DNA of 64,000 nt, taken from assembly GCA_027382625.1 (NCBI GenBank), contig JAJKFJ010021601.1, positions 1 to 64,000 of the forward strand, written 5' to 3'. This DNA is from Tetmemena sp. SeJ-2015. Its lineage: Eukaryota > Ciliophora > Spirotrichea > Sporadotrichida > Oxytrichidae. The translations under genes and the position numbers were made by a program. This document shows, piece by piece, positions 48,640-61,449 of this stretch (position 1 is the first letter of the stretch; each line of letters opens with the position of its first letter). Below the pieces are notes generated by a model, which was not told where the DNA came from, searched no databases, and worked only from the letters and a program-made list of their open reading frames with translations.

Positions 48640-51600
48640 AAATTTTGTGTTGAAATTCGATGAGAGGTTTGAAAGGCATTTAACTGTGATGCTTGCTTGG
48701 TGAATAAATGATGAATAGTTCAGTTTGAGTAGAATTTGTCTAAGAGAAGTTGAAATTGCTACTCTAGGTATTGCACGTCTTGAGACACCCCATACTCTGT
48801 GAATACGTCTGAAAATATTGCAAGGAAGAAAGTGAAGAAGATTACTGTGAAAAGAAATTCGATTTATTTTGAATTATTTTTGTTTGTGAAGGGCATGAAA
48901 TAGTAGTAAACCAAAATGGGAAGGATTTTTTTTAAATAAAGATCATTACATTAATTTAATAGCATTCGTAAAAGCACCGAAACACTCCATGAACTAGAGT
49001 GATTGGATTGTAAAACTTCTTGTAGTTTTCATTTGCAGGTTTGTCCTCGTTTATAATTAGTTTGATTTACTTGCTCTTCATCATCTTCTTAATCTCTAGC
49101 TTCTAGAGTGATTTGGCATAGAAAGTGTCGATCTGCGCTATCATTGCTAGGGATAAGAATAGTTTAAAGCATTCTATTTTTAAAGATATGTAGTCGATGA
49201 TCACTATTTAAATTTAGGCATTTTTCTATTTTATCACATTCGATACTGAATCCTATTCACAAATTAGCAGAATGCACATGAACTCAGTTCCTATGTTTAC
49301 TCAAAATACTCAATTAACGAATAGGCACCCTATTTTATTTACAGTAAGTTGAAGAAGGCTGATAAAGACCATAGATAGTCGGAAAGAGCGACTGTGAATC
49401 ATCAGTCTCGCGTAGTTCATCATTTGCAGAGCCTGTCTTACTTCTCTGTCTAACTGAAAGTGCAATACTGCCGCGCAGATCAGTCTAGAAATGAACACAG
49501 AAAATTTAAAAAGCGATTATAAAAGTTCAAATATTGAGAAAACTCTTCTCTGGCTTTTTGTGGAGAGACGCTGTCGAATTCAACATTTTCAAAGACCATG
49601 ATTATCAGCACTATCTATATCACGAAGATGAACATGCAGCTGCCCATCAGCTTCTAAGCAAGCAACAGAGTAGTTGGGAATGTGTCGTCGAACTCACAAT
49701 TCTCATCCTCACTTGAATGCGAGGGCCTCGAGCTAAAAAAAATATCAACTAATTTAAAAGCTTTCATCTTCAAAAGTGAACTTCTGGGAAACTGCCATCC
49801 TTAAAAGAAAGAGAAATTAGAGATCGGATTCTTCTCTGGTTGAATGAGCTTCCCTAGCTCCGCTCCCCTTCTACAATTTATCCCCTTTATTAATTAAAGA
49901 AGCTTTCCTCATCGAACTATCGCACGTAAATCGATACTTGCTCCTTCTTGGCTTGCGCTTACTAATCCAACAGATAGAAGCTGCAGAAAGTGAGAGCGTA
50001 TATATCTATGTCCATCGTGACTTTGTTTGTAAACTTGGATTCTAACTTTTATCTTCTTGTATTCTTTGAATTAGCTTGTGCTCTGCACTCACTCAAATAT
50101 ATATCAACTGTAACAGTTTAATAAGAAAGATTGGGTTGACTTGTGAGTGGTCTTTACTGTGTCTCATAGCTATGTACTTGGTGAAATAAAGTAGTCCATA
50201 AGAGAAGAGTACCCCAACGAAGATCATCACCCAGTAACGCCTAAGAGTCTCCTTTTTTACCGATTATGAACAGCTCGTAAACTATAAATAGTACATCTAC
50301 CGCCATTATACTCCAGATAACCAATCGAACGTGCTTTATCCAGCTTGGTAAGATCAATATAATTTAGAAGGGAAAGCAATACACATATATTGATCAGGAA
50401 GGTGAAGTTGTTGAGAAGAAATATCATCCATAGGCTGCAAGTTGCTATTATCAAATAATCTCTTATAAAGCGAATTGACATTTTATCAGGATCAGTAGAG
50501 GTAAATAAAGGCTCTTTTCTATTTCATGTGGGATCTCAAGGTATTAAAGTAAACTGCTAAATGAGTTAAAGATTTTAGTCGGTATCTATTTAAATATACA
50601 AAGACGTAGATAGTAAGGACCATGATTTAAGTGAAAAACAGAAACTTAAATAATTTCTAGAATGAAGAGGTTTATAAACTTCTGGAGATGAGTGTTAGTG
50701 ATGACTAAGAAATCTCTATTCTAATTTTGAGGATCCCAAAATGAGGAAGCATCATAGTACTTATTCGCTACTGAATTCCTCCTCATCATCTTCGTTAACT
50801 TCTGATCGTATATGGAACTCTTGGAGTGAAGGAGCATCCTGGACGTCTCTGAAGAATTGATGGAGTTAAACTTCTTTTGTGAGATGACAGAGGATTTGTT
50901 AATTTTTACAGACACTCCTTCTTCATGCTAAATGCCTAAATGTGGATAAATTTATCATGCTTGAAATCTTCACTCTCTTCTTAGATTTCTACTTCAGACC
51001 TGCCTAGCTTTGGTGTTTTCTTGGAGTTTACATTTTGCTCTGGACTTGTGTTTCTCCTACTCGTTGAGCATATAACTGAGCCCTTCCTCTCATCAAATTG
51101 GGATTTCTTCAAAACGAAGAAGGTCGCTGTCTCTTACCTGTCTACTTCAAAGTCGTCTACATAATTAAAGGTAATCATTTTTTATGATGTTAATTTGTTC
51201 TACGACTAAAGTCTTTATCTTTAGCCTGAACATGTATTGGAGAAGGAGGAACACAACAGTCGCCAACAAAGCTATGTAGTAATAGGCTATTTCTTAAATA
51301 AGAATGATAGAGAAGTGGTAAAATAATTTCCAAAAGAAGCCACTGTTCTGCTCTAGCGAATTCCAGCTGCTCGTTATAAAATGTACTATTAAAATTATTC
51401 AGATGCTTTAATTGTAATCTTGAGTCTGGCTTGCTGAGGAGTGAACAGGGGATACTCTGCTTAGAATGAGTCTATGATTTTCTGAATGTCTGAATCGTTT
51501 GTGTCTGATTGCACGAACTCAATTTGCGCATACAAGATGGCTCCTTAGTAAGTGAGTGCGCTTAGGATGTCAATAGTATATGAAAGCCAACCTTGTATCC

Positions 51601-51887
51601 GAATATTGAGATCACAATCTTAAAAAAATATACACTCTTTCAAAGTCATAATTTTAAGAATCTTGATGTACTCTAGTAGGAAGGATATGTAGTGCACTAT
51701 CAATAGTATCCCAATGGTGGATGCCTTGGAGGAGAATTAGAGCTCTCCCTTAATCAAAAGATAATCATGAAAAGAGAGAGATGAGATTGTAAATTGAAAG
51801 CACTGAGAGTGCAAGAGCGAAGCCAAACTGGAAGTAAATGTTTTGGCTGGGAATCTTATAGCCGTGGATGGAGTCAAGTAATTTCAT
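48640..51887 (-). CDS. Multi-pass membrane protein, family copy B
   Basis: ATG at 51887 (MKLLDSIHGYKIPSQNIY), followed by TM1 (FQFGFALALSVLSIYNL), matches the N-terminus of the other copies (DPLQGYK plus TM1). Downstream pieces include an internal helix LFLLNNFTFLINICVLLSLLN (about 50.4 kb), HFQLDREVRQALQMMNYARL (about 49.4 kb; compare GEIRQAIQMLYYTCF in copy A) and C-terminal segments to about 48.65 kb. The coding sequence is heavily broken by AT-rich interruptions and frame changes. A Ser/Lys-rich soluble segment (50.72-50.94 kb) is inserted in the middle. Same family as copy A; probably an integral membrane protein of unknown role. The exon/IES structure is unresolved. Confidence 0.6.
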
Positions 51888-52139
51888 GATGATTAGCAAT
51901 CAATCTCTTATAATATCCCTCAACACTAAAATAATATCTACAATTGTTACCCCACACTTCCCCAAATTATTATTATGAAATAGAAAAGCTAAATTCAACA
52001 TTTAAATTAGCTTAGGTGACACGGGAAGAAAATAAATTCACATACACAAAGATGAATCTGTCCGTCTTACAGTAGTAGAATTGAATTCTTAAATGAATAA
52101 TGATAAGTTTCATAATGTTTAGTTTCAGAGTAGAATAAC

Positions 52140-55100
52140 TTTGTCTTTGTAATAAATTCATCATTGTGAGTCTTCAATAGTCTTTTTTACAAAGTAGAGG
52201 ATGGCAGGTATGGTGTGGTCGCATAAGTACAGGTCACTTATGATCTCTCTGTCGCTGTCTTCTGTGAATATCCCCAAGAAGAAGGAGTAGAGGAAAGTTA
52301 GGAAGATCGCTAGTAAAAGCCATGAAGTAGTATTCTTAATAGAAACTACATTTATTAAGATCTATTTTAAATTTTATCATGGATAGTAAACTATAGCACC
52401 TATTTATAATGATAGATAAATTGCGATAGTGTTTAATAGACAGAGTAGAATATCTTAATAACTCCCGAGAAGAGAGTCACTGGGCTTAGCAGTTTCTTAT
52501 AGAGAGGTACGCCTTTTCCAGTATCCTCAAATACTAGGTTGCTGAAACGACAGTCCTCTATTTACCTGAAAACTTCATACTTGTGCAGTGTCGAAGCAAA
52601 TAAGTTGTCTATCTGAGCTATGATATAAAGGGACAGGAAGTTTACTATGATAGATAAATAAAAAGCTGTTAATTATTTGCTTATGATATCTTACACGCCC
52701 TCTATACTGCAAAGTAGGATATAGAAAACTTATTAAGGATTAGTAATTTAATTGAGGATGATATTGACCACTTCAGTGGAGAGAGCCATGGAGAGCTACA
52801 TGAAGCTGACAGAAATCATTTTGAATCTGTTCGTTCGGCTATTCTTGATCTTCAGTCTTGCGAAGTTCAGCATGTTCAAAGACTCAATATAATTATCAGT
52901 GTATTAAATTTCCTAATTTTTCTTTTTAAGACTGCAGAACCTCAGACTGCAGCTGCATGTGCAAAAGGGCTGAACAGAGCAGTCTTGCTAATACTATTTC
53001 GAAGAATCTATAACCAATGAATAGCGATTCATAAAATTTAATAATCTAGCTTCAGGGATAGAGTAGTCTATTTCTATTTGTTCATACACTAGAGCGAGAA
53101 GTCTGAAATTTATTTTATCGATCAATGAGAGAAGTGTAGACTGAATGATGAAGACGAAGAAAGAGTAGCCAAGGAGAACATTTGCCTACTCTTGATCTAT
53201 AGGGATCATCTAATCTGGTTCCTTGTCCTCACCAACGACTCTTGCGAATCTTATTGAAAAAGGACTTCTGCTTTAACTGTAGGAAGATGGCCTCAAAAGA
53301 TTAAATTAAAAGCACGGAACTCCTAGACATTGAATAAGGTACAAAGTTAAAGTGTTGCTTTTTTAAATTGAAGGCTTTTTTATATCATGGTTGGCGTTAT
53401 AGTGAGAAGACCTTTGAGACTACTTTGAAACGGTTCTAATATCTTTCTTCTAGTTTATCTTCTCTCCTTTAAACTCATCGAGAGTGTAAAAGCTGGCGAA
53501 GGTCATGGAGTAGATATCAATCGTCAATTTATAAGGAAATTAAACTTTACTTTTAAATTACACTCTGTGTTGGACTTCAAGCAGCAGTTGTTGCTTTTGA
53601 TGGCCCACTGCCTTGAACTTAGCCTTAATCTTGTTGTTTCTCTTTTTATGTCTTTTCATGATATACTTTATGGCTCTCTTGCTCACATAGGTCCAAATAT
53701 AAGAGAGGACCACCCCTATGAAGCAGTAGGTGCAATAGCTCCAAAGAGTCTGCAAAATATTCTTCTAGTGTAGCACTACAATCTTATTGCAAATAAAAAG
53801 AAAGACAAATATTTATCAAAAGATTATTCAATCATGAAGATCTGAGCTGCTATCATACCGCAGATCATAATGAACAAGAAAGGCTAAGTTTATATATAAG
53901 AAATGCAATTTTAATAGCTTGAAGCATTTCACGCATCTCTAAAGTCTTAGATGTTTCAAAAATTCATGATTATATTTTAAAGATGTGAGAAGTAGTCAAA
54001 GATTAGGTAAATAGTTGAGAAGCTGAAGAGTGCTATTTGTAGGAAGAGGGTGTACTTCAAGGTGTGATATCTGGAGTCAACTCCAGTCATTGACTCATAC
54101 AAACTTACTAAATCATCCACTGATTTTAAATTACTACTTGGGTCTAATTGGTAGAATGGGTGGAGCTCGTTTATTTCTCTCGAGGACTCGTATTCATCAT
54201 TACAAAATATTTTAAACTTTGAGTTTTCTAAAAAAATTTATCAATAAAGTAAACAATTTTATTATATTTAAACTGGTAAAATATATTCTCATATATTTAT
54301 TATGCATATAAGCGGCATGCCACAGCAAACCATATAAAAAATGAGCATATATTTTAATATTTGCTCATATGTGTGATAAAGTTAAGAGCCTGATCTCGGG
54401 CAACAATAAGATAATCTTAGTTCAGGAATTCAGGATCCAATATTTAGTTCTTAATTCTGAACTACTTCTAAGCATCTTTGTACTCCTCATACTCCTTAAC
54501 CCATCGAGGAGGCTCTTACTAAGCTTGCTGCACTTCATTCAACGAGTCTGATGTTTCTAACTTTAAACAATTATAAAAATTAGCATTACTACTTTCCCTC
54601 TTCTTGCTCCTCCTCTTTTATATCTTCATCAGCCTCCTATCCTGATTAAACTAAATCAAGAATTATAAAGTATTTGTGATTGCGAGTTGATAGAGTAGTT
54701 GATTTTAGTAGCTATAGTTTAAGATTGTGCCTATTTTAATCTATTACTTTCTTCTTCCTCCTCCACTCTTTGAGTATTTCGCTTGCTGACTTGAGCACTG
54801 ACCGTACTTGCACTTTTCAATATAGTGCTTGCCTGCTTACTTAGATAGTCGTAGTTTTTTACTTTCTTGAATATGGGCACTTTAAATTGAAACTAAAACA
54901 TTTATAGTCATTCTAATTAATTATATTTTTATGACTTTAAATTTGATGCCGAAGAAGAAATCTAGTAGCAAGAATATCATGACACTCACCAGACTGAGAT
55001 AGTAGAAGGTGACTTCAATCAACTGCCAGGCGAAGATTTTGCTGTCTTTCAACTGCAGGCTGCTCAATTTAACCATAGTTTGAAAGTCCTGAGAGTCTGA

Positions 55101-55538
55101 TCCCATCAGCTCCTTCAAAGCATTGATGTTTTACAGATCTTAGCTTTCTTCTAAAAATAATCCTTAATGTAGTTTTATAAATATATTAAGCTGGCTAGTA
55201 GTTTGACTTGAACGTAGAGGATACCGCCCAAATAAATCACAGCCCCTACTATCTCGAAAATTAAAAATAAAAGATAATGATAAATTGAGCCGAGTCCATC
55301 ATCCTACTTCATCACACGCGATCTTACTATCTTTGTGTAGTCTATTAAGTAAACTAGGATGTGAACTACTAGCATAATTCCCACAGAGGAGTCACTTGAT
55401 TTCATTTCAATGTCTTCAGCCAGCAAAAATATAAATGCTTATAAGCAAGAGGTAAATAGTGAGAAGACCCAAAGAGAATTGAAAATGAAGGAGTTAAGAG
55501 GGATACTTATAGCCCTGAAGTGGATCCAAGTGCTACAT
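52140..55538 (-). CDS. Multi-pass membrane protein, family copy C
   Basis: ATG at 55538 (MQHLDPLQGYKYPSQLLHFQ), then TM1 (SLGLLTIYLLLISIYIF), followed by SSVGIMLVVHILVYLIDYTK and IFEIVGAVIYLGGILYVQVK. Further pieces are EVTFYYLSLVSVMIFLLLDF (about 55.0 kb), SYCTYCFIGVVLSYIWTYVS (about 53.7 kb), LTIDIYSMTFASFYTLDEF (about 53.5 kb) and the family motif SIIVNFLSLYIIAQIDNLFA (about 52.65 kb). The tail at about 52.15-52.3 kb corresponds to the last TM region. The order of conserved blocks equals that of copy A, so the gene is collinear. Many short AT-rich interruptions separate the blocks. No channel signature (selectivity filter) was recognised. Confidence 0.6.
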
Positions 55539-55699
55539 TACCTTATTTATTTTTACAATTCTATTTTCACCTTTGCCAAAATTGATTTATCCAATAACTA
55601 ATCTTTAAATTTAATATCAGACTCTTTTGTATGAATAGGAATTTATCTCAACTCATAAAAGGTATTTTATAATATTCAATTAAAGTTAAAGTTCATCTT

Positions 55700-58600
55700 A
55701 GGTTTTAATCTGACTAGGAATTGCTAATGTTCATACTCAGGAGGAATTTAAGCTGTCTAAGTATGCCTTTAAATAATAGACAAAGGCAGGGAACTGCTTG
55801 TCTACTATATAAACCAACTAGTGAAAATCTCCATCTAGAGAAAATATATCATTGTAGATGTAGAAAAAGAACGAATAGAATACTGCAGTAAATAAATAAC
55901 AAAGTCCTTTTTATAAAGGATATAAAGTAAATGCCATGAAGTAGTATCACAGAAATAAACTATATTTAAAACATAATTTCTTAAACTTTATAAGTCTAAA
56001 ATAATAAACTAATTGCAAAGATTAAAAAATTAAACTTACAAAATTCTTACACCTCATTATTGAAGATCAGATACAATAATTTTTAACTTTAACTGAGAAT
56101 AATAAACTCTTTTTAATTCATTTAGATAAATAAACTGATTTTCACAAGTTTAGTAAGTGGAGTAAAGAAATTTGCAAGAGTTTATTATGATGTTGAGAGG
56201 ACTTAGAAACCTCTTTACAAACGACTGCTTCGGCTGATTGTCTTAGAAAGAAAGTCCATTGAATTTGCCCTCTTCTATGTCCTAGATGATCTCCTAGTTT
56301 TATAGAGTAGAGGCGAATAGATTATCAAGTGTGGCTATCACATATAGAGACAAGAAGTTAATTATGATGTCTTGAACTTAAAAAAGAATTATTTTGCTAA
56401 ACTGATTCAAGGCTGCACAACAGAATGATATTTGTGATCTCTGTAGCAAAAGCAATGGCAAACTACATAAAAGCTACTAAAAGCATTTTGAATCTATAGG
56501 AGGAGCTTTCACTAATCTCCTGCCTCACGAACAATAGAAGGCATAGGGATTATGTATAAAGTTTTAATGATTGGTAAATATCAGCTTGAAGTTACATGTG
56601 TAAGATGGCAGCACATAATAGCCTTGCAAGTAATATATCAAAGCTTGAGGTTGCTCCAGTATTCAAAATGTAGAAATTATTTTATCCTGAACTTGAGAGC
56701 TGATATCTCGAAGAATCAAAAAGATCAGAATATTTTACACCCCAAAAACAAATAGAGAGTATGCAAAGAGCACGTTTGAAGATTTATTGTTTACTACGTT
56801 CATCAATTTAGGAGCCTCGTCTACACCATGAACTTTTTCTAATTAGATTATATCTTTTATTTAAATTAGGGAGGTAGATGAAATTTATTTGGCTCATTAG
56901 GTTTTTATTATGCTCTATTCGTTTGCAGCCTGATTAATTCTTGTATTTGCTCTTCCTTTTCCTCCCTTCGCTTGATCATAGTGTAGCATGTTGCGAACGT
57001 CATAGAGTATATGTCGACTGACAGTCTAACTTAAATAAGACTATTTATGCGTATTTACTTTTTGGAAGGGAATAGTCTTTATACTCTCCTTTATATACTC
57101 AATCACCTTGAATTAGATATCGATAGTTATTTAAACTTAATTAAATTATTGAATTTGGAAGTTTTGTCTGTTCTTAGCTGCTCTCCAACTTTTTCTTCCA
57201 GAACAGTTTCTTAAAAACTCGTACAGTAACCTTTTCTAGGAAATAGGAAAATATATGCCCAAATATATAAAGCAAATCATCATCCACAGTCTCTCTTCAA
57301 CTTAAAATTAGATTGTTCTTAATTAAAATTAATATGCCAACTCGATGTATTTGTATAACAACAAGCATAAAATTTGGAAATTTTTGCTTTAATAATTTAT
57401 TTATAAAGATGATGTAGAGAAACAAGCAGTACCAAAAACCCATGAAAATTCTAATAAACAAAAAAATATTCTTGGGATGCTTTAAATAAGTAATGATTTA
57501 ATTAATTTTTCTACTCATTTACACTCTATTAATATTAAATGAATAATTCTAAAGGGCCTTCGTATCTTATCTACTCTAATATAAGTGAAAATGTCTAGAA
57601 AAGAATAGACAAAGAGGAGCCCAAAGAAAACAATTTAAACTATGAGCGCTTATTACAAAGTGTGCCATTCCTACTATTAGAACTCTTTTGCGAATTTACT
57701 CTACAAAAGCTCAAAGTCTTCTTTTTAATAAGTTATATAAATATGCATATATTTTAGATTAAAAAGTCTGTCTTTGTATCACTATTAGTATAATAATCAT
57801 TCTCAGGTGGAAGCAAATATTGACTAAATAATCTTTAAAGTTGTAAAATATAATTAATCATCTATAAAACACTCAATTGTTGAGAACAGAAATTTAATTT
57901 ATTGATAGATTTGATAATTATAAAATATAATTATTGAAAAAGAATTGTCCCTAAATTTTAATAAACCAAATAAATTAAATTGATAGTAAGGAAGCATAAA
58001 AATGAGGATGCCTTAAAATAACAAATAGTTTTAGCCTAGACAGACTAGAGAAGTAACGAAATGGTTCGCCTGCTCATTTGAAGTAATTAGAATATCCTAA
58101 TTGTAGTAGTCTTCTTCGAATAGGCACAGCTTTCTTTTGTATTTGTCCTTGAATTACTTATAATCTCTCTCTTCCTTCAGCCATTAGGGCTCTTTATTTA
58201 CAAACGCAAATCATAATTTTAAAGATGTAATTTTCGGGTTATCCGCCTTCAGAAGATAAAGAAATTATTTTTAACATTTTATGTATTTCTTTTTTTATTA
58301 TAAATAATATATGAAGGAGTTGTTTTAAATGCAAAGTTGTATTTTTAAAAATTTTAAATTAATTAATTGATTGAATTAAAGGTAAATAAACAGTTAAAAT
58401 CAAAATATAAACCTTATATGATTTTATTATTATCTCAATGATTGTTTACCGTTTTAAGTGTTTCACTTTTATTATTTTTTAGATTGGTCTAGCGTTGGAG
58501 TATTTTTATAGCAAATTAAAAAATAAAATAAACCTATAGACAAAAATAGAAATATACTGCCTTTTTCTTCATAATCTTCTTAATTATTATATTAATTTTG

Positions 58601-59739
58601 ATAAAACATATATCTTTGTTTAACTCTTAGAGACAATCTTCCATAAAATTTACCAGCACACCTTCTATACTCTCTAAAACGTAAATTCATTCCTATAATT
58701 TGTAATTAAATTCAAACTAGTTCTTTGTAAAATGATCTAAAATAATTGAAGTATTTATACGAAATAAATTTAATTATAACAAAACACTCCTAATTATATA
58801 AAATTTGCATTTATTCTATTGTCTCTAATTAATTCATCCATATAATTGTAAAATAGAAACAGTGTTTATGGATTTTTATATACTAATTAGAATTTTTAGC
58901 TAGCTTAAATCTCTTGAATTAAAAAAATCAATTTTTTGATTGTTTTCATCTATAATGAAGATGAGGATTCAACTTTCTTAAAATTTAAAATTTTTAGGAA
59001 AATATTTTCTGAACCACAGGTAATTTATGCTTGAGGCCAAAAAGGAAACAACACATGAGATATGCAAGAAGACAAAAAATGCACATGAAGTAGTAGAAGA
59101 TTTCTATCACTTGCTAAACAATAATTCATTATATATTTGAACCTTGCCATTAGTAGTGCCTCTTAGATTCAAGAAAGGCATTAAAGAATTTTATAATTAA
59201 AGTAAGTAAGTTTTATCTATCTTATATATTAGAATGATACTATCAATGCCACATCCTAAATCGTATCTAGTTAATTCTCAAAGTTATTCACTTCTTCTGA
59301 TGTCGAAAAAATAAATATATTACAAACTTGAGGTAACCTTTACTTGCGAGTAGGTCACGCAACCCATGAATATGAAAGCTATCAAACTTTACAAGATAGC
59401 GTTGATCAATAAAATTAAAGAAGCAAACATTTTTAGAGCATACATTATAAATGATCCCATCATCTTCGGATTTAAGTTTAGATCTTACTCTGATAATGAA
59501 ATTTGTAATAAAGGCGAATCCGTGAGCTACAAGGAGCACAGTCGGGGAGTAGTCGAATTTTTCATAATTTATATCCCCTTTGATTAGGATAGTAAAATGT
59601 TTATTTAAATTTAGGAGTATAGAGGTCATAACCAGTAGACATAAATTTATCAAGAGTTTAAAAATTTAATTAGACCAAACTGAATATGTGTGAGTTGAGA
59701 GGGGAATTTGTAGCCTTGAAGAGGATCTTTATGTTGCAT
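55700..59739 (-). CDS. Multi-pass membrane protein, family copy D
   Basis: ATG at 59739 (MQHKDPLQGYKFPSQLTHIQ) repeats the family N-terminus. It continues with INLCLLVMTSILLNL, SPTVLLVAHGFAFITNFIIR and YNVCSKNVCFFNFIDQRYLV. Later blocks include SVDIYSMTFATCYTMIKRRE (about 57.0 kb) and the C-terminal region with an NLFAST-like motif (about 56.3 kb), ending near 55.7 kb. Between 57.75 and 59.0 kb the DNA is very AT-rich and coding is weak, so this copy is more spread out than A. Its 3' half is nearly duplicated by copy E. Confidence 0.55.
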
Positions 59740-59759
59740 TTTTATAATTGCCCTTTAAG

Positions 59760-60332
59760 TAATTATAAATTTAATTAAAGTTATTAGATACTGAATCGAC
59801 TTAAATTTTGAAATGTAATCTTAAAATCATAGTTTAAAGCTAAAAGATTTAATTGGTGACAAAATTATTTAAATTAAGTTTCGATCTAAAACAAATATCT
59901 ACTAGTTTTTTATTTTAACAGGCTAAAAATAAATAATTTCATTGCTCTTGATTATTTAGCTATTAAAAATAAGGAAATTAATTTAACCAGAGACTGAATA
60001 TCTTGAGATTTTTCTTGCCTCTATTTATTTAATAAGTCTCTCTTTTTAATTGTTCATAGCTGTGATAAATATACTTACACTCTTAATTTTTGTGATAATA
60101 CCTTTTATCTTAATTCATTTCATAAAGGTTTATAAAAAGGATAAAAATAGTGAAGATATTCAAATTTTATAAAATTATCTTCCCCTACTAATTTACTAAA
60201 TTAATTTGATTAAATAAATCTTAATCATTTAGTAAATATGGCGTTCTTTAGACTCATTTTAGCTCTCAGTAATTATTTGATTTGTCTAAATAAATCAATA
60301 ATTCTTAAGTAAATTATTGAAATTCAAATAAC
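59760..60332. other. AT-rich spacer
   Basis: About 570 bp of AT-rich DNA upstream of copy D and left of the inverted-repeat element. No gene or motif recognised. Confidence 0.5.
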
Positions 60333-60389
60333 TATAGGTTGAATACAATTGGTGAATTGCCAGCTGTAGAAACCTTAAATAAACGACTA
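60333..60389 (+). repeat. Left terminal inverted repeat
   Basis: 57 nt, pairing with 61198-61254 in reverse complement. The single mismatch is in GAATTGCC against GAATCGCC. Confidence 0.9.
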
Positions 60390-60463
60390 GAGATTAGCTT
60401 TAACTTAAGGTAGAGTTAGATTAATAGCGATTGTAAAAAGTGAGTGAGCTGGCACTATGATTT

Positions 60464-61060
60464 ATTAAATGAGGTTGCTTTATTAAATTAGAAGCAATAT
60501 TAAACATAAGAAGCAGCACATGCCTTTCCAAGGAACATACACTCCGCAAGACGGAAATCGACGACGAGAACAGCATGCTTGCCGAAGACGACCACTTCAG
60601 ACCTACCTCCCAGAGGTGCCAGCACCTGAAGATAAATAATAACACCACACAAGGAAGGACTGTAGTCGTGACTACTACTGCCTACAAGGAAGATGGACTC
60701 GACAGTGGATTTGCAGCTAGGAATGATTCCGATGAGCCTCCTTGGCGCACAACATGCGACGTCGGATTTGACTTCAAATGCCAGGAAAGATTCGAAGACC
60801 TCTACTGCCAACTCGAGGACAACCACCCTCCCGCGCCTTAGGGTTGGGACTACCTGTGCTTGTCTCGCTGAATGAACTTGAAGCGTGTGCAGAAGCCCCT
60901 GGAGGAGAATTTAGCAGACAGCTTCGATCCCGTTCGCCAAATCTCGTACCCTCTTGTATTCAAGGGAATCATCAGCGTTCTTAGATTATCCACGCTCTAC
61001 ATGGCCTTCTTCTACATGTCAGTCATGGTCTACACATTGGGAGAGTACACAGTTTAGCAG
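60464..61060 (+). CDS. GC-rich ORF inside the inverted-repeat element
   Basis: One plus-strand frame is open for about 200 codons: RSSTCLSKEHTLRKTEIDDE, then LAEDDHFRPTSQRCQHLKIN, EPPWRTTCDVGFDFKCQERF and QLEDNHPPAPQGWDYLCLSR. A TGA at 60869 is followed at once by MNLKRVQKPLEENLADSFDP, and it ends with a hydrophobic helix (STLYMAFFYMSVMVYTLG). The TGA-ATG could end one protein and start another, or lie at an unseen junction. There is no start codon at the 5' edge. At least six Cys precede the helix. No transposase DDE motif or host family was recognised. Codon use favours C/G third positions, unlike neighbouring genes. Confidence 0.5.
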
Positions 61061-61197
61061 GTACTTGGTCTTTTTAAGTAAATCGCAGTATATCTCTACT
61101 TGTAATCAAATATCCTCACTGGATTTCATTTTTGCACAGATGGTTGTTTAATTATTCTCCACAATCATAAAGCAGAACAAAGCACTTCTCAAATTTT

Positions 61198-61254
61198 TAG
61201 TCGTTTATTTAAGGTTTCTACAGCTGGCGATTCACCAATTGTATTCAACCTATA
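61198..61254 (-). repeat. Right terminal inverted repeat
   Basis: 57 nt, reverse complement of 60333-60389 with one mismatch. Similarity stops abruptly at both the inner and outer borders. Confidence 0.9.
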
Positions 61255-61449
61255 TTTATTAAACTTATATTTGCTAGAAATAACACCTATAATATAATAA
61301 ATTAGTTTAATGTTGAATTCAAAAGTTTATTATCACAATAATTCAATGTAATAAAAGCAAGTTAGCAAAATAAAATCTCAATATTTTGTAATAAATACTT
61401 ATATATTCTATATTTACAAACTCAAGTCTAACTATTTACAGATTACATG

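Larger units (their letters stand above)
60333..61254. mobile_element. 922-bp element with 57-bp terminal inverted repeats
   Basis: The left end 60333-60389 (starts TATAGGTTGAATACAATTGG) and the right end 61198-61254 are reverse complements over 57 nt with one mismatch. Both outer ends are TATAGG/CCTATA, so the element is TA-bounded: a possible TA target-site duplication like that of Tc1/mariner elements and TA-type IESs. The interior, especially 60530-61050, is much more GC-rich than its AT-rich surroundings and carries one long plus-strand frame that is not a recognised transposase. It sits between membrane-protein copies D and E. Non-autonomous transposon, captured gene segment and folded-back duplication are all possible. 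Confidence 0.75.

Noticed and set aside
60500..60826. Minus-strand ORF of 108 codons in the inverted-repeat element
   Set aside because: It overlaps the plus-strand frame, which is longer and has better composition; there is no motif on the minus strand.
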